64,000 nucleotides of DNA from Verrucomicrobiia bacterium (GTDB lineage Bacteria > Verrucomicrobiota > Verrucomicrobiia > Limisphaerales > Pedosphaeraceae), in NCBI GenBank assembly GCA_036268055.1, contig DATAUW010000013.1, positions 295,725 to 359,724 of the forward strand, in the 5' to 3' direction. Under the pieces are notes generated by a model, which saw only the letters and a list, made by a program, of their open reading frames with translations, was not told the origin of the DNA and did not search any database. A program made the translations under genes and the position numbers. Below, piece by piece: positions 52,611-60,507 of the stretch (position 1 is its first letter; every line of letters begins with the position of its first letter).

Positions 52611-53114
52611 CTAGCCGGTGAGGCGGCGCATGGCGGGGTCGGGTGGGAGGGTGGCGAGGAGTTGGGCTACGGTTTTGGTTTCGCCGGGAAGGATTAGCGA
52701 GGGGGCGATTTCGCTTAGGGGTTCGAGAACGAAACGGCGGTCGCGTGCGCGCGGGTGCGGGAGGATGAGGGAGGCGGAGTTTCTCACTTCGTCGCCCCAG
52801 GCGATTAAATCCAAGTCCAGCGGGCGGGCTTCGTTCATTACTTTCTTTGGCTGGCGGCCGAATCCTTTTTCCAGCTTCTGAAGTTTTATCAACAAGGACT
52901 CGGGCGTTTCACCGAGAAGCGGTTGCAGGCCGATGACCGCGTTTAAAAAGGGTGACGAATCGGGTGGGCAGTCAACCGGGGTGGTCTGCCACCATGAGGA
53001 TTGCAACAGGGACCGTGTGGAAAGATTTTGCAGATGCCCGACGGCGCCCTTCAGAATTTGCCGCGAGTCTCCGAGGTTGGAACCGAGGGCGACGAATGCG
53101 ATTGGGGTTTTCAT
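52611..53114 (-). CDS. folK: 2-amino-4-hydroxy-6-hydroxymethyldihydropteridine pyrophosphokinase
   Basis: A 167-residue folate-pathway kinase transferring pyrophosphate from ATP to 6-hydroxymethyl-dihydropterin. Start is the ATG at 53114 (MKTPIAFVALGSNLGDS); the frame stays open to 53174, but that stretch is the repeat family B element, so it is not coding. Family motifs are VALGSNLGDSRQILK at the start, WWQTTPVDCPPDSSPFLNAVIGLQ, and the signature RPLDLDLIAWGDEV followed by LPHPRARDRRFVLEPLSEIAP. folB is at 13.2-13.5 kb in this window, so folate genes are scattered. Confidence 0.94.
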   Translation of the reverse strand: MKTPIAFVALGSNLGDSRQILKGAVGHLQNLSTRSLLQSSWWQTTPVDCPPDSSPFLNAVIGLQPLLGETPESLLIKLQKLEKGFGRQPKKVMNEARPLDLDLIAWGDEVRNSASLILPHPRARDRRFVLEPLSEIAPSLILPGETKTVAQLLATLPPDPAMRRLTG

Positions 53115-53152
53115 ATCGGCATGAAATGGAGTTTCCGCGTCATTTCCGATGT

Positions 53153-53205
53153 GGTTGGCGAGGGCGCCAACCACTGCACGCGAGGGCGCGTGCGCTCCCC
53201 GGGAA
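53153..53205 (+). repeat. Intergenic hairpin repeat family B, copy 1
   Basis: Two tandem hairpins, each with an AGGG loop: GGTTGGCG/CGCCAACC (53153-53172) and GCACGCG/CGCGTGC (53176-53193), followed by CTCCCCGGGAA. It sits between dapB and folK and would be read as the N-terminus of an over-long folK ORF. Confidence 0.8.
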
Positions 53206-53271
53206 TAAATATCACCTCTACTGGAAAGGACGGTGTCAAGATGAGCAACATCGCCACTCGCGCGCGAAAAT

Positions 53272-54006
53272 TTATTTTAAGCCGAGAACGTCCTGCATGT
53301 CGTACAGGCCGGGCTTTTGCTGGATGACCCATTGGGCGGCGCGGAGGGCGCCGTTGGCGAAGGTTTCGCGGCTGGAGGCTTTGTGGGTTAATTCGACGCG
53401 TTCGCCGTTGGTGGCGAACATAACAGTGTGGTCGCCGACGACATCACCGCCGCGGAGGGCGTGCATGCCGATTTCCGTCGCGGTGCGCGCGCCGACGAGG
53501 CCTTCGCGGCCGTGGCGGATGACTTTTTCCAACTGCTCTTTGCGCACGTCGGCGAGGATTTCCGCGAGCGTGGCGGCGGTTCCGCTGGGCGCGTCTTTTT
53601 TCAGACGATGGTGCATCTCGATGATTTCCAAATCGAAACCGGGCCCGAGGATTTCCGCGGCTTTGCGGACGAGCCAGAAAAGCGTGTTCACGCCGGTCGA
53701 ATAATTCGACGCGAACACGATGGGAATTTTCGATTGCAGATTTTTGATCGCGGTTTTTTCGGCGTCGGAATGGCCGGTCGTGCCGATGACGATGGGCTTT
53801 TTGTTCTCGGCGCAAATCGTCGCGAGGTTCAGCGTGGCGTCGTGGGAACTGAAATCAATAACGACATCGCCGTGAGCGATGACGGAGCGCAGGTCGTCGC
53901 CGGCATCAATCTGGCCGGTGACTTTCAATTCGGGGATGCGCGCGGCGCAGGCGATGAGCATCTGGCCCATGCGGCCTTTCGCGCCGGTGATGATGACGTT
54001 CGGCAT
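53272..54006 (-). CDS. dapB: 4-hydroxy-tetrahydrodipicolinate reductase
   Basis: A 244-residue NAD(P)H-dependent reductase of the diaminopimelate/lysine pathway. The Rossmann motif is VIITGAKGRMGQMLIACAAR, followed by VVIDFSSHDATLNLA and PIVIGTTGHSD. The catalytic block is IIEMHHRLKKDAPSGTAATLAE, which contains the catalytic histidine and lysine. The C-terminal segment ITHKASSRETFANGALRAAQWV (VELTHKASSR) closes the fold. The length is typical. It follows dapA by 19 bases and shares the diaminopimelate cluster with dapA and dapF. Confidence 0.96.
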   Translation of the reverse strand: MPNVIITGAKGRMGQMLIACAARIPELKVTGQIDAGDDLRSVIAHGDVVIDFSSHDATLNLATICAENKKPIVIGTTGHSDAEKTAIKNLQSKIPIVFASNYSTGVNTLFWLVRKAAEILGPGFDLEIIEMHHRLKKDAPSGTAATLAEILADVRKEQLEKVIRHGREGLVGARTATEIGMHALRGGDVVGDHTVMFATNGERVELTHKASSRETFANGALRAAQWVIQQKPGLYDMQDVLGLK

Positions 54007-54025
54007 AATTTTTGGGCGGGTGAGA

Positions 54026-54904
54026 TTAGCGGAGGACGCCGCAGACTTTCAGCGTCTTTTTCAGCACGAGACGATTTTTCGTGGTCATCGGCACGAGCGG
54101 CAGGCGAAATTCCTCGTGGATCAAGCCCATCATTGCCAGCGCGGCTTTTACCGGCAGCGGATTGGTTTCGATAAACAAGTCTTTGAACAACGGATAATAT
54201 TTATCGTGGATTTTCAAGGCGACGTCGGGCTTGCCCATCGAGAAGGCTTTGACGAGGTAGGAAACTTCTTTGGGAATGATATTGGACGCGACGCTGATGA
54301 CGCCTTGCGCGCCGACGGACATGAAAGGCAGCGTGAGCGAATCATCGCCGCTCATGATGGCGAAGTTCACGCCGAGCGCGGCACGAAGCTGGCTGACGCG
54401 GTCGGAATTGCCGCCGGCTTCCTTGATGCCGACGATGTTGACGCAATCGTGGGCGAGGCGGTTGACGGTATCCACGGCGATCTCGATGCCGCAACGGCCA
54501 GGGATGCTGTAGAGCATGATCGGCAATTTGGTGGCGCGCGAGATGGCATGGAAATGCTGGAACAAACCTTCCTGCGTTGGCTTGTTGTAATAGGGCGCGA
54601 CCTGGAGTGAACCGTCCACGCCGGCTTTCTCGGCTTGTTGCGTCAGGTAAATGGCTTCGCTGGTGGAATTGCCGCCGGTTCCGGCGAGCACCTTGATCTT
54701 GCCGCCCGCGAACTTTACCGAGAGCAGGATGACATCAATGTGTTCCTGATAATTGAGCGTGGGTGATTCGCCAGTGGTGCCGACGGGGACGATGCCATCC
54801 ACGCCGCCCTTGATCTGGGCTTTGATGAGGCGTTCGAGTGCGAGTTCATCAATTTGTCCGTTGCGAAACGGCGTGACGATTGCGGTATAAGTTCCTGTAA
54901 ACAT
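54026..54904 (-). CDS. dapA: 4-hydroxy-tetrahydrodipicolinate synthase
   Basis: A 292-residue TIM-barrel lyase condensing pyruvate with aspartate semialdehyde, committing carbon to lysine and peptidoglycan. Features: GTYTAIVTPF at the start, VPVGTTGESPTLNYQEH (the GTTGE site), VLAGTGGNSTSEAI, a tyrosine in APYYNKPTQEG, IMLYSIPGRCGI, and the Schiff-base lysine in VNIVGIKEAGGNSDR. Start is ATG at 54904. dapB follows 19 bases later on the same strand and dapF lies upstream across a repeat-bearing region. Confidence 0.96.
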   Translation of the reverse strand: MFTGTYTAIVTPFRNGQIDELALERLIKAQIKGGVDGIVPVGTTGESPTLNYQEHIDVILLSVKFAGGKIKVLAGTGGNSTSEAIYLTQQAEKAGVDGSLQVAPYYNKPTQEGLFQHFHAISRATKLPIMLYSIPGRCGIEIAVDTVNRLAHDCVNIVGIKEAGGNSDRVSQLRAALGVNFAIMSGDDSLTLPFMSVGAQGVISVASNIIPKEVSYLVKAFSMGKPDVALKIHDKYYPLFKDLFIETNPLPVKAALAMMGLIHEEFRLPLVPMTTKNRLVLKKTLKVCGVLR

Positions 54905-55025
54905 GTGTTATTAATCCAAATTACGCGGTTAAAGTCCGCGAAAGCGGGGCGTTTGGCGAGTCTGTTTTTTTGCCCGTTTCGGAAAAGATGAAAGGTGGGT
55001 ATTTTGTCGGCAGTGATGAAATCTA

Positions 55026-55078
55026 TTCCCTGGGAGCGCACGCGCCCTCGCGTGCAGTGGCTGGCGCCCTCGCCGGCC
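55026..55078 (-). repeat. Intergenic hairpin repeat family B, copy 2
   Basis: Reverse orientation. GCACGCG/CGCGTGC with CCCT loop (55038-55055) and GGCTGGCG/CGCCGGCC with CCCT loop (55059-55078, one mismatch), preceded by TTCCCTGGGAG, the complement of the family B right end. Confidence 0.8.
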
Positions 55079-55119
55079 ACATCTTTATCTGCATTTTTCT
55101 GAATAACATCCAAGCGGGA

Positions 55120-55175
55120 CCGACGGGCGGGGGCGCCCGTCGGAACACGCGAGGGCGCGTGTGCTCCCCGGGAAA
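55120..55175 (+). repeat. Intergenic hairpin repeat family B, copy 3
   Basis: Forward orientation. CCGACGGGCG/CGCCCGTCGG with a GGGG loop (55120-55143) and ACACGCG/CGCGTGT with an AGGG loop (55145-55162), then CTCCCCGGGAA. Stem sequences differ from copies 1 and 2, but pairing is kept. Confidence 0.8.
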
Positions 55176-55250
55176 GGGAGTCTTGCTTTCACCAGCCATC
55201 AGCCTGTTTTCAGTCATGTTTTTTCCGTTTCGGGAGGACGGCCAACGCGG

Positions 55251-56057
55251 CTAAATTTCCATCTTGCCTTCAAAGACGAAATCCGCCGGGCCGGTGAGGC
55301 GCACGTCGGTGAAGTCATCGTTGTTTTGCTGGAAGCCGACTTCGAGCAGGTCGCCACCCTGGACTTGCACTTGCACGGGGGATTTCAGTTGATGCAGGCG
55401 CGCGGTGATGAGGGCGGAAGCGGTCACGCCGGTTCCGCAGGCGAGGGTTTCGCCTTCGACGCCGCGTTCGTAAGTGCGGACGCGAATGGTTCCGGGGCCG
55501 AGTTTTTGCACGAAATTGACGTTGGTTCCCTTGGGGGCGAAGTGCGCGTGGCGGCGGATTTCCTGGCCCCATTGCTGGACCATCGCCTGGTCGGCATCGG
55601 GCACGAACAACACGGCATGCGGCACGCCGGTATTGAGCGAATGAATGGGATGAGTGCCGTTGGAGAAATTCACTTTTTCCTCGAGGCGCAAGTCGCGCGG
55701 TTTAGTGAGGCTGACGGTGACGCGTTCGCCGACGACGGCGGCGCTGACGACGCCCGCGCCGGTTTCAAAGGTGAATTCGCTTTTACGGGTCAGTTTTTGG
55801 ACGAATCGGCCAAAGCAACGGGCGCCGTTGCCGCACATATCGGCGAGGCTGCCGTCGCTGTTGAAGAAATCCCATGACCAATCAGCTTTGCCGGACTTGC
55901 AGGGAATCAAAAGCATGATGCCATCGGCGCCGATGCCGCGATGGCGGTCGCAGAGGCGGACGACTTGCGCGGAGGTGAGCTTGACTTTCTGTTCGCGGTT
56001 GTCCACGACAATGAAATCATTGCCGGCCCCGTTCATTTTCGTGAATTCCAAAACCAT
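55251..56057 (-). CDS. dapF: Diaminopimelate epimerase
   Basis: A 268-residue cofactor-independent epimerase converting LL- to meso-diaminopimelate, from the ATG at 56057 (MVLEFTKMNGAGNDFIVVDN). The catalytic cysteine pair is clear: DMCGNGARCFGRFV (first Cys) and ERGVEGETLACGTGVTASAL (second Cys). RHRGIGADGIMLL, NTGVPHAVLFV and KGTNVNFVQ are also typical. The upstream start at 56075 is less likely. It is separated from dapA by the repeat region, so it may have its own promoter in the 634-base space upstream. Confidence 0.97.
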   Translation of the reverse strand: MVLEFTKMNGAGNDFIVVDNREQKVKLTSAQVVRLCDRHRGIGADGIMLLIPCKSGKADWSWDFFNSDGSLADMCGNGARCFGRFVQKLTRKSEFTFETGAGVVSAAVVGERVTVSLTKPRDLRLEEKVNFSNGTHPIHSLNTGVPHAVLFVPDADQAMVQQWGQEIRRHAHFAPKGTNVNFVQKLGPGTIRVRTYERGVEGETLACGTGVTASALITARLHQLKSPVQVQVQGGDLLEVGFQQNNDDFTDVRLTGPADFVFEGKMEI

Positions 56058-56131
56058 GCGGCAAGTTAAGGGCACAGGGTAAAAAGTTCAAAGGCTAAAT
56101 TGGGGCATGGGCTTTGAAATAATTTGATTTT

Positions 56132-56166
56132 GACGCAGAGGCGCGGAGGCGCAGAGGCGCAGAGCG
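56132..56166. repeat. GCGCAGAG short tandem repeats
   Basis: About four imperfect 8-9-base units of GCGCAGAG or GCGCGGAG in a row. Read on the minus strand they give the peptide LCASAPPRLCV, a known spurious translation of this common repeat rather than a gene. Confidence 0.7.
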
Positions 56167-56255
56167 GGGAATGGGAATTGGTTACGGGGGGAAGAGGTTT
56201 TTTGGAGTTAATGAGGAGCGTTGGATGAAAGGTGGGCGTTGGTTTCATATGGGGA

Positions 56256-56349
56256 GTTCTTTCGTCCCTGCGGGACTTGATTTGTGACGGACGTGAACCC
56301 AGCAATAAATTGCTGGGCTAAGGTCTGCCGTCCCTGCGGGACTTCGGGC
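56256..56349 (+). repeat. Intergenic palindromic repeat family A, copy 3
   Basis: Hairpins GTCCC/GGGAC with TGC loop (56264-56276), CCCAGCAA/TTGCTGGG with TAAA loop (56298-56317) and GTCCC/GGGAC (56330-56342). This is the cleanest copy of the family. It shares orientation with copies 1 and 2. Confidence 0.88.
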
Positions 56350-56603
56350 GGCTGCGCAGCAGCGCAGCCCTAGCTTGCGCAGATTGTCGGTTGTCAGTGT
56401 CGGGGCGATGTGCTGGACGATGCGATTTTGTAACCTATGGAAGGGTGGACTGTCTTTGGCGGATGTGGCATGGTGGGGGCAGTTCTTTGATAAAGGAGAT
56501 GAGAATTTACACCAAGGCCGGTTTTAGTGATTTGGGGTGTTCTGAAGGCTGAAGTGGATAAAAATAGCCATTTGATGCGGGTTGGGTCGGTTTGGCTCGG
56601 GTA

Positions 56604-56670
56604 AGTTCGCAAAAATAGTTCGCCTTGGTCCGGATAAGTTCGCCTTGGCTCGCTTAAGCTCGCTTAGGCT
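56604..56670 (+). repeat. AGTTCGC direct repeats upstream of shc
   Basis: AGTTCGC occurs at 56604, 56617 and 56637, with AGCTCGC at 56657, the later ones spaced 20 bases and followed by CTTGG or CTTAGG. They lie 22-88 bases before the squalene-hopene cyclase start and could be regulatory or a slippage product. Confidence 0.5.
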
Positions 56671-56691
56671 GGGGAAAATTAGTTACGGCTC

Positions 56692-58821
56692 GTGGGTTCG
56701 CCCGCCCTTCCCCCCCGCTTGGTGATAAAACACTTTACAGCGCGACGGCGTATTCGCAGAGTATGGCCTGTGTCAGGTACTTTTACTCAGGACAGTAAAC
56801 TGGACAGCAAACCGCTACAAACAGACTTCGGATTTCGGCTGCGAGCCGATCTCGAAAATGCCATTCGCCGTTCCCAGAACTATCTGCTTCGGGAACAAAA
56901 ACCCGAAGGATATTGGGTCGGCGAACTGATGGTGGATTCGACGATCGTTTCGGATACGATTGCTTATCATCATTGGAACGGCAAGGTGGACCGGCACTGG
57001 CAGCGCAAGGCGGTCAACCATATCTTTTCCATGCAGTTGCCGGACGGCGGCTGGAATATCTATTACGGCGGCCCGTCCGAGGTGAATGCGACGATCAAGG
57101 CGTATCTGGCGCTGAAACTCGCCGGAGTTCCGGCGACGGACCCGCGGCTGTTGCGGGCGCGCGCGATGGCACTGAGCCTGGGCGGTGTGCCGCGCATGAA
57201 TACTTTCTCGAAGCTGTATCTGGCGCTGCTGGGGTTGTTCCCGTGGGATTATGTGCCGACGATTCCGTGCGAGGTGATCCTCATCGGCAAATGGTTTCAC
57301 GTGAATTTTTACGAGATGAGTTCGTGGAGCCGTTCGATGCTGGTTCCGCTGGCGATCATCAATCATTTCAAACCGACGCGCCAGTTGCAATCGCCGGTGA
57401 ACCTCGACGAGTTGTATCCCGAAGGTTATCACGAACGCGACATGGCGTTGCGGCCCGATCCGCAGCCGATCACGTGGCGTAATTTTTTCCTGTGGCTCGA
57501 CAAGCTGCATAAATTTGCCGAGTTGTTCGTGCATGCGGGCATCCATCCGTTTCGGCGGCGCGCGCTAAAAAAATGCGAGGAGTGGATGCTGGAACGGTTT
57601 GAAGGCTCGAATGGCTTGGCGGCGATTTTTCCGGCGATGTTGAATTCGCTGATCGCGTTGAAGGCGCTGGGTTATCCCGACGATCATCCACAGATCAAAC
57701 GCGCAGAGGCGGAGTTAAAAAAGCTCGAGCACGAGACGCCCACGACGGTGCGCATCGAGCCGTGCCTCTCGCCGGTTTGGGACACGGCCATCGTGGCGAT
57801 CTGTTTGCACGAATCCGGTTTGCCGAGCGATCATCCGGCGTTGAAGCAAGCGACCGAATGGCTGATGACGAAGGAAATTCGTTTTCGCGGCGATTGGTAT
57901 TACAAGAATCCCGTGGACGTGGAGCCGAGCGGGTGGGTTTTCGAGTTTGAAAATAAATGGAACCCCGACGTGGACGATACGGCGATGGTGCTGCTAGCGT
58001 TGCGAAAAATTCCGACGGACAATCCGACGGCGCGCGATGAGTGTTTCCAGCGCGGCTTGAAATGGATGCTCGCGTTCCAATGCAAGGACGGCGGCTGGGC
58101 GGCGTTCGACAAGGATTGCACGAAGGGCATTCTGGAGAAGGTGCCGTTCGCGGATCATAACGCGATGCTGGACCCCGAGTGCGCGGACATCACGGCGCGT
58201 ATTTTGGAGTTGATGGGCTACGAGGGTTTCAACATTGATCATCCGCAGATCAAGAAGGCGATCCAGTTTTTGCGCGACGAACAGGAAGAGGATGGTTCGT
58301 GGTACGGCCGGTGGGGTGTGAATTTTGTTTATGGCACGTGGCAGGTGTTACGCGGCATGCGCGCGCTGGGGATCAACATGCAGCAGCAGTGGCTCCTGAA
58401 GGGGCGCGACTGGCTGGAGAGCGTGCAGCATGAGGACGGCGGTTGGGGCGAGCGTTGCAATACTTACGACGACCCGGTGTTCAAAGGCCAGGGGCCGAGC
58501 ACGGCGTCGCAAACGGCGTGGGCGGTGATGGGCTTGTGCGCGTTCGACGATCCGCATCGGGAAAGCATCGAGCGCGGAATCGAATATTTGATTCAGACGC
58601 AAAATGCCGACGGCTCGTGGACAGAACACGAGACGACGGGGACGGGTTTTCCGCGCGTGTTTTATTTGAAGTACGACATGTACCGGAATAGCTGGCCGTT
58701 GCTCGCGCTGGCGACTTACCGAAATTTGGTTGAGACTTCCCAGAAAAAAAGTGAGCCGCATGTCAACGGCGTGAAGCATCATTTTTCTGAGAGCGCCGTA
58801 AAAGTTCCCAACCCGTCCTGA
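56692..58821 (+). CDS. shc: Squalene-hopene cyclase
   Basis: A triterpene cyclase of up to 709 residues that folds squalene into hopene, a membrane-ordering hopanoid precursor. The catalytic DxDD motif is D426-V-D-D429 in NPDVDDTAMVLLAL, and the QW repeats recur (QLPDGGWNIYYGG, QCKDGGWAAFDKD, QEEDGSWYGRWGVNFVYG, QHEDGGWGERCNTYDDP, QNADGSWTEHETTG). The start is uncertain: there is no ATG before the conserved part, and GTG 56692, TTG 56719, GTG 56722 and GTG 56770 are all possible. The first 40 or so residues are not conserved-looking. No other hpn gene is close; pyrD follows after 24 bases. Confidence 0.93.
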   Translation: MGSPALPPRLVIKHFTARRRIRRVWPVSGTFTQDSKLDSKPLQTDFGFRLRADLENAIRRSQNYLLREQKPEGYWVGELMVDSTIVSDTIAYHHWNGKVDRHWQRKAVNHIFSMQLPDGGWNIYYGGPSEVNATIKAYLALKLAGVPATDPRLLRARAMALSLGGVPRMNTFSKLYLALLGLFPWDYVPTIPCEVILIGKWFHVNFYEMSSWSRSMLVPLAIINHFKPTRQLQSPVNLDELYPEGYHERDMALRPDPQPITWRNFFLWLDKLHKFAELFVHAGIHPFRRRALKKCEEWMLERFEGSNGLAAIFPAMLNSLIALKALGYPDDHPQIKRAEAELKKLEHETPTTVRIEPCLSPVWDTAIVAICLHESGLPSDHPALKQATEWLMTKEIRFRGDWYYKNPVDVEPSGWVFEFENKWNPDVDDTAMVLLALRKIPTDNPTARDECFQRGLKWMLAFQCKDGGWAAFDKDCTKGILEKVPFADHNAMLDPECADITARILELMGYEGFNIDHPQIKKAIQFLRDEQEEDGSWYGRWGVNFVYGTWQVLRGMRALGINMQQQWLLKGRDWLESVQHEDGGWGERCNTYDDPVFKGQGPSTASQTAWAVMGLCAFDDPHRESIERGIEYLIQTQNADGSWTEHETTGTGFPRVFYLKYDMYRNSWPLLALATYRNLVETSQKKSEPHVNGVKHHFSESAVKVPNPS

Positions 58822-58845
58822 CCGCGTGTCAACGGGACGTTTGCC

Positions 58846-59964
58846 ATGAGTTGCTATCGCGCGCTGCTGCGTCCCCTGCTCTTCTTCCAGGACTCGGAAA
58901 AGATTCACAATCGCACCCTGGGCGCGCTCGCGTGGGCGAGCCGGCATGAGGTGGTTTGCAATTCACTTGCGAAAGTTTTTGGTGGAGAGGAATTGCCGGT
59001 GACGGCGTTTGGTTTGAATTTTCCAAATCCAGTTGGCCTCGCTGCCGGAATGGACAAGCAGGCGGCGGCGGTTCCGGTATGGGAATCTTTCGGTTTTGGT
59101 TTCAGCGAATTGGGCGGCGTGACGTGGCACGCGCAGCCCGGCAATCCCGCGCCGCGAATGTTTCGAGCGGTCGCAGACGAAGCGCTGATCAATCGCATGG
59201 GATTTAATAATCCCGGCGCGGCGGCGATGGCGGAGCGATTGGAGAGGTGGCATCGCGCCGGACGCTGGCCGAAGCATCCGGTGGGAATCAACCTGGGAAA
59301 ATCCAAAGTCACACCGCTCGGCGAAGCGGCGAAGGATTATTCGGAGTCGTTGAAATTACTTTGGCCGCACGCGGATTTTTTCGTGGTGAATGTGAGTTCG
59401 CCGAACACGCCGGGATTGCGGCAGCTTCAGGATCGCGTGGCGTTGGACGAAATTTTTGCGGCGTTGCAGGAGACGAATGATTCGCTAGCGCGGACGTCGG
59501 TTGGTAACATTTCGCCGAAGCCGATTTTGGTGAAGGTCGCGCCGGATTTGTCGTTTGAGGCGTTGGACGAGATTTTGGAATTGACTGGGCCGCGACGCAT
59601 CGCGGGAATCGTGGCCACGAATACGACGATCGCGCGGCCTGCGTCTCAACATGAGGCATTGAAGAAAATCTATGCGCAGGAAGGCGGGTTGAGCGGGCGT
59701 CCCTTGGCGGCGCGAAGCACGGAGGTGGTGCGGCATATTTATCGGCAGACTGGCGGAAAACTGCCGATTATTGGAGTGGGTGGGATTTTTAACGCGTCGG
59801 ATGCGTGGGAGAAAATCACGGCTGGCGCGGCGTTGGTGCAGGTTTATACGGGTTTGGTATATGAAGGCCCGGGAATTGCTAAGAGGATAGTCACGGGCTT
59901 GCGCGAACGCTTGAAAGCGGAAGGCATGACGATTTTGCAAGCCGTTGGCCGCAATTCGCATTGA
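58846..59964 (+). CDS. pyrD: Dihydroorotate dehydrogenase (quinone), class 2
   Basis: A 372-residue flavoenzyme oxidising dihydroorotate to orotate with quinone, step four of pyrimidine synthesis. The N-terminal amphipathic helices (LLRPLLFFQDSEKIHNRTLGAL) for membrane association are typical of class 2. Core motifs: NFPNPVGLAAGMDKQAAAVPVW, VTWHAQPGNPAPRMFR, NRMGFNNPGAAAMAERL, NLGKSKVTPLGEAAKDY, FFVVNVSSPNTPGLRQLQ (catalytic serine) and GLSGRPLAARSTEVVRHI, with IIGVGGIFNASDAWEKITAGAALVQVYTGLVYEGP for FMN phosphate. Length matches the family. It follows shc by 24 bases. Confidence 0.96.
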   Translation: MSCYRALLRPLLFFQDSEKIHNRTLGALAWASRHEVVCNSLAKVFGGEELPVTAFGLNFPNPVGLAAGMDKQAAAVPVWESFGFGFSELGGVTWHAQPGNPAPRMFRAVADEALINRMGFNNPGAAAMAERLERWHRAGRWPKHPVGINLGKSKVTPLGEAAKDYSESLKLLWPHADFFVVNVSSPNTPGLRQLQDRVALDEIFAALQETNDSLARTSVGNISPKPILVKVAPDLSFEALDEILELTGPRRIAGIVATNTTIARPASQHEALKKIYAQEGGLSGRPLAARSTEVVRHIYRQTGGKLPIIGVGGIFNASDAWEKITAGAALVQVYTGLVYEGPGIAKRIVTGLRERLKAEGMTILQAVGRNSH

Positions 59965-59997
59965 ATGAGGCCCGCTAAGCTTTTGCGCACTACGTAC

Positions 59998-60026
59998 TTG
60001 ACGATTCAGGCAAGCGGGTCTATAAC
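59998..60026 (+). promoter_or_regulatory. Predicted sigma-70 promoter of HU/IHF gene
   Basis: TTGACG (59998-60003), a 17-base spacer and TATAAC (60021-60026). It lies 46 bases before the ATG at 60073, just after pyrD. This is among the best promoter matches in the window. Confidence 0.7.
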
Positions 60027-60072
60027 GTATATCGGAAACTAATGGTTTAACGCTCAACCTCACCAACCCACA

Positions 60073-60402
60073 ATGACTATGACAAAGCGTGACTTGGTTA
60101 TTCGTATCAGCAACGAAACCGGCTTGGTCCAGCAACAGGTCCTCGATGTCGTTCAGAAGACTTTGGATTATATTGCCGAAGCGGTGTCGAAGGGAGATAA
60201 AGTTGAATTGCGCAACTTCGGTGTGTTTGAAGTGAAAGTTCGCAAGGCGCGCATTGGCCGCAATCCGAATGCTCCCGCGACAGACGTGCCCATTCCCCAA
60301 CGCTCGGTGGTGAAGTTCAAACCCGGCAAGGAAATGCGCGCGGAAGTCCTCAAGCTCACGCCGGATCAAACAACTCCCCCGCCTGCGCCTCCCGGTATCT
60401 GA
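60073..60402 (+). CDS. HU/IHF-family DNA-bending protein
   Basis: A 109-residue nucleoid protein. The HU fold is complete: TKRDLVIRISNETGLVQQQVLDVVQKTLDYIAEAVSKGDKVELRNFGVFEVKVRKARIGRNPN, with the DNA-minor-groove arm PATDVPIPQRSVVKFKPGKEMRAEV. The arm carries the IPxxxVxxFKxGKxL pattern of IHF/HU. It is closer in layout to IHF-alpha-type proteins (GxFxVxxRxxRxGRNPxT) and has a short proline-rich C-terminal tail (TPPPAPPGI). A strong promoter precedes it. A second ATG at 60079 is possible. It is expected to be abundant. Confidence 0.94.
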   Translation: MTMTKRDLVIRISNETGLVQQQVLDVVQKTLDYIAEAVSKGDKVELRNFGVFEVKVRKARIGRNPNAPATDVPIPQRSVVKFKPGKEMRAEVLKLTPDQTTPPPAPPGI

Positions 60403-60507
60403 ACAGAATTTCCCGGCGCTCGCCGCAATGGCGGGCGCTTATCTTTCGCCAACGAAAATTGACAGTTGCTTCGCGCAGCCTTTTCGCGTTTAGCTTTCCC
60501 GACTGAT

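Larger units (their letters stand above)
54905..55250. other. Intergenic region, 346 bases, holding repeat B copies 2 and 3
   Basis: Between dapA and dapF (both leftward). Contains two family B repeats in opposite orientation, about 41 bases apart, and no supported gene. Open frames crossing it are repeat-encoded. Confidence 0.7.
56058..56691. other. Intergenic region, 634 bases, repeat-rich
   Basis: Divergent space between dapF and shc. From left: a GCGCAGAG short tandem run (56132-56166), family A copy 3 (56256-56349), a GGCTGCGC/GCGCAGCC hairpin (56350-56369), an unassigned stretch, and AGTTCGC-based direct repeats (56604-56670). No coding region is supported. Confidence 0.7.

Noticed and set aside
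52611..53174. Longer folK reading frame starting at 53174
   Set aside because: The extra N-terminal codons lie in repeat family B copy 1; the ATG at 53114 gives the normal FolK N-terminus.
56066..56305. 79-codon minus-strand frame giving LCASAPPRLCV
   Set aside because: It comes from the GCGCAGAG tandem repeat, a known source of spurious peptides, and not a gene.
49905..56349. Possible CRISPR array
   Set aside because: The repeats are widely spaced palindromes with genes between them, with no regular spacers and no cas genes.
59965..60072. tRNA or small RNA between pyrD and the HU gene
   Set aside because: The only supportable structure is the promoter; no cloverleaf could be drawn.
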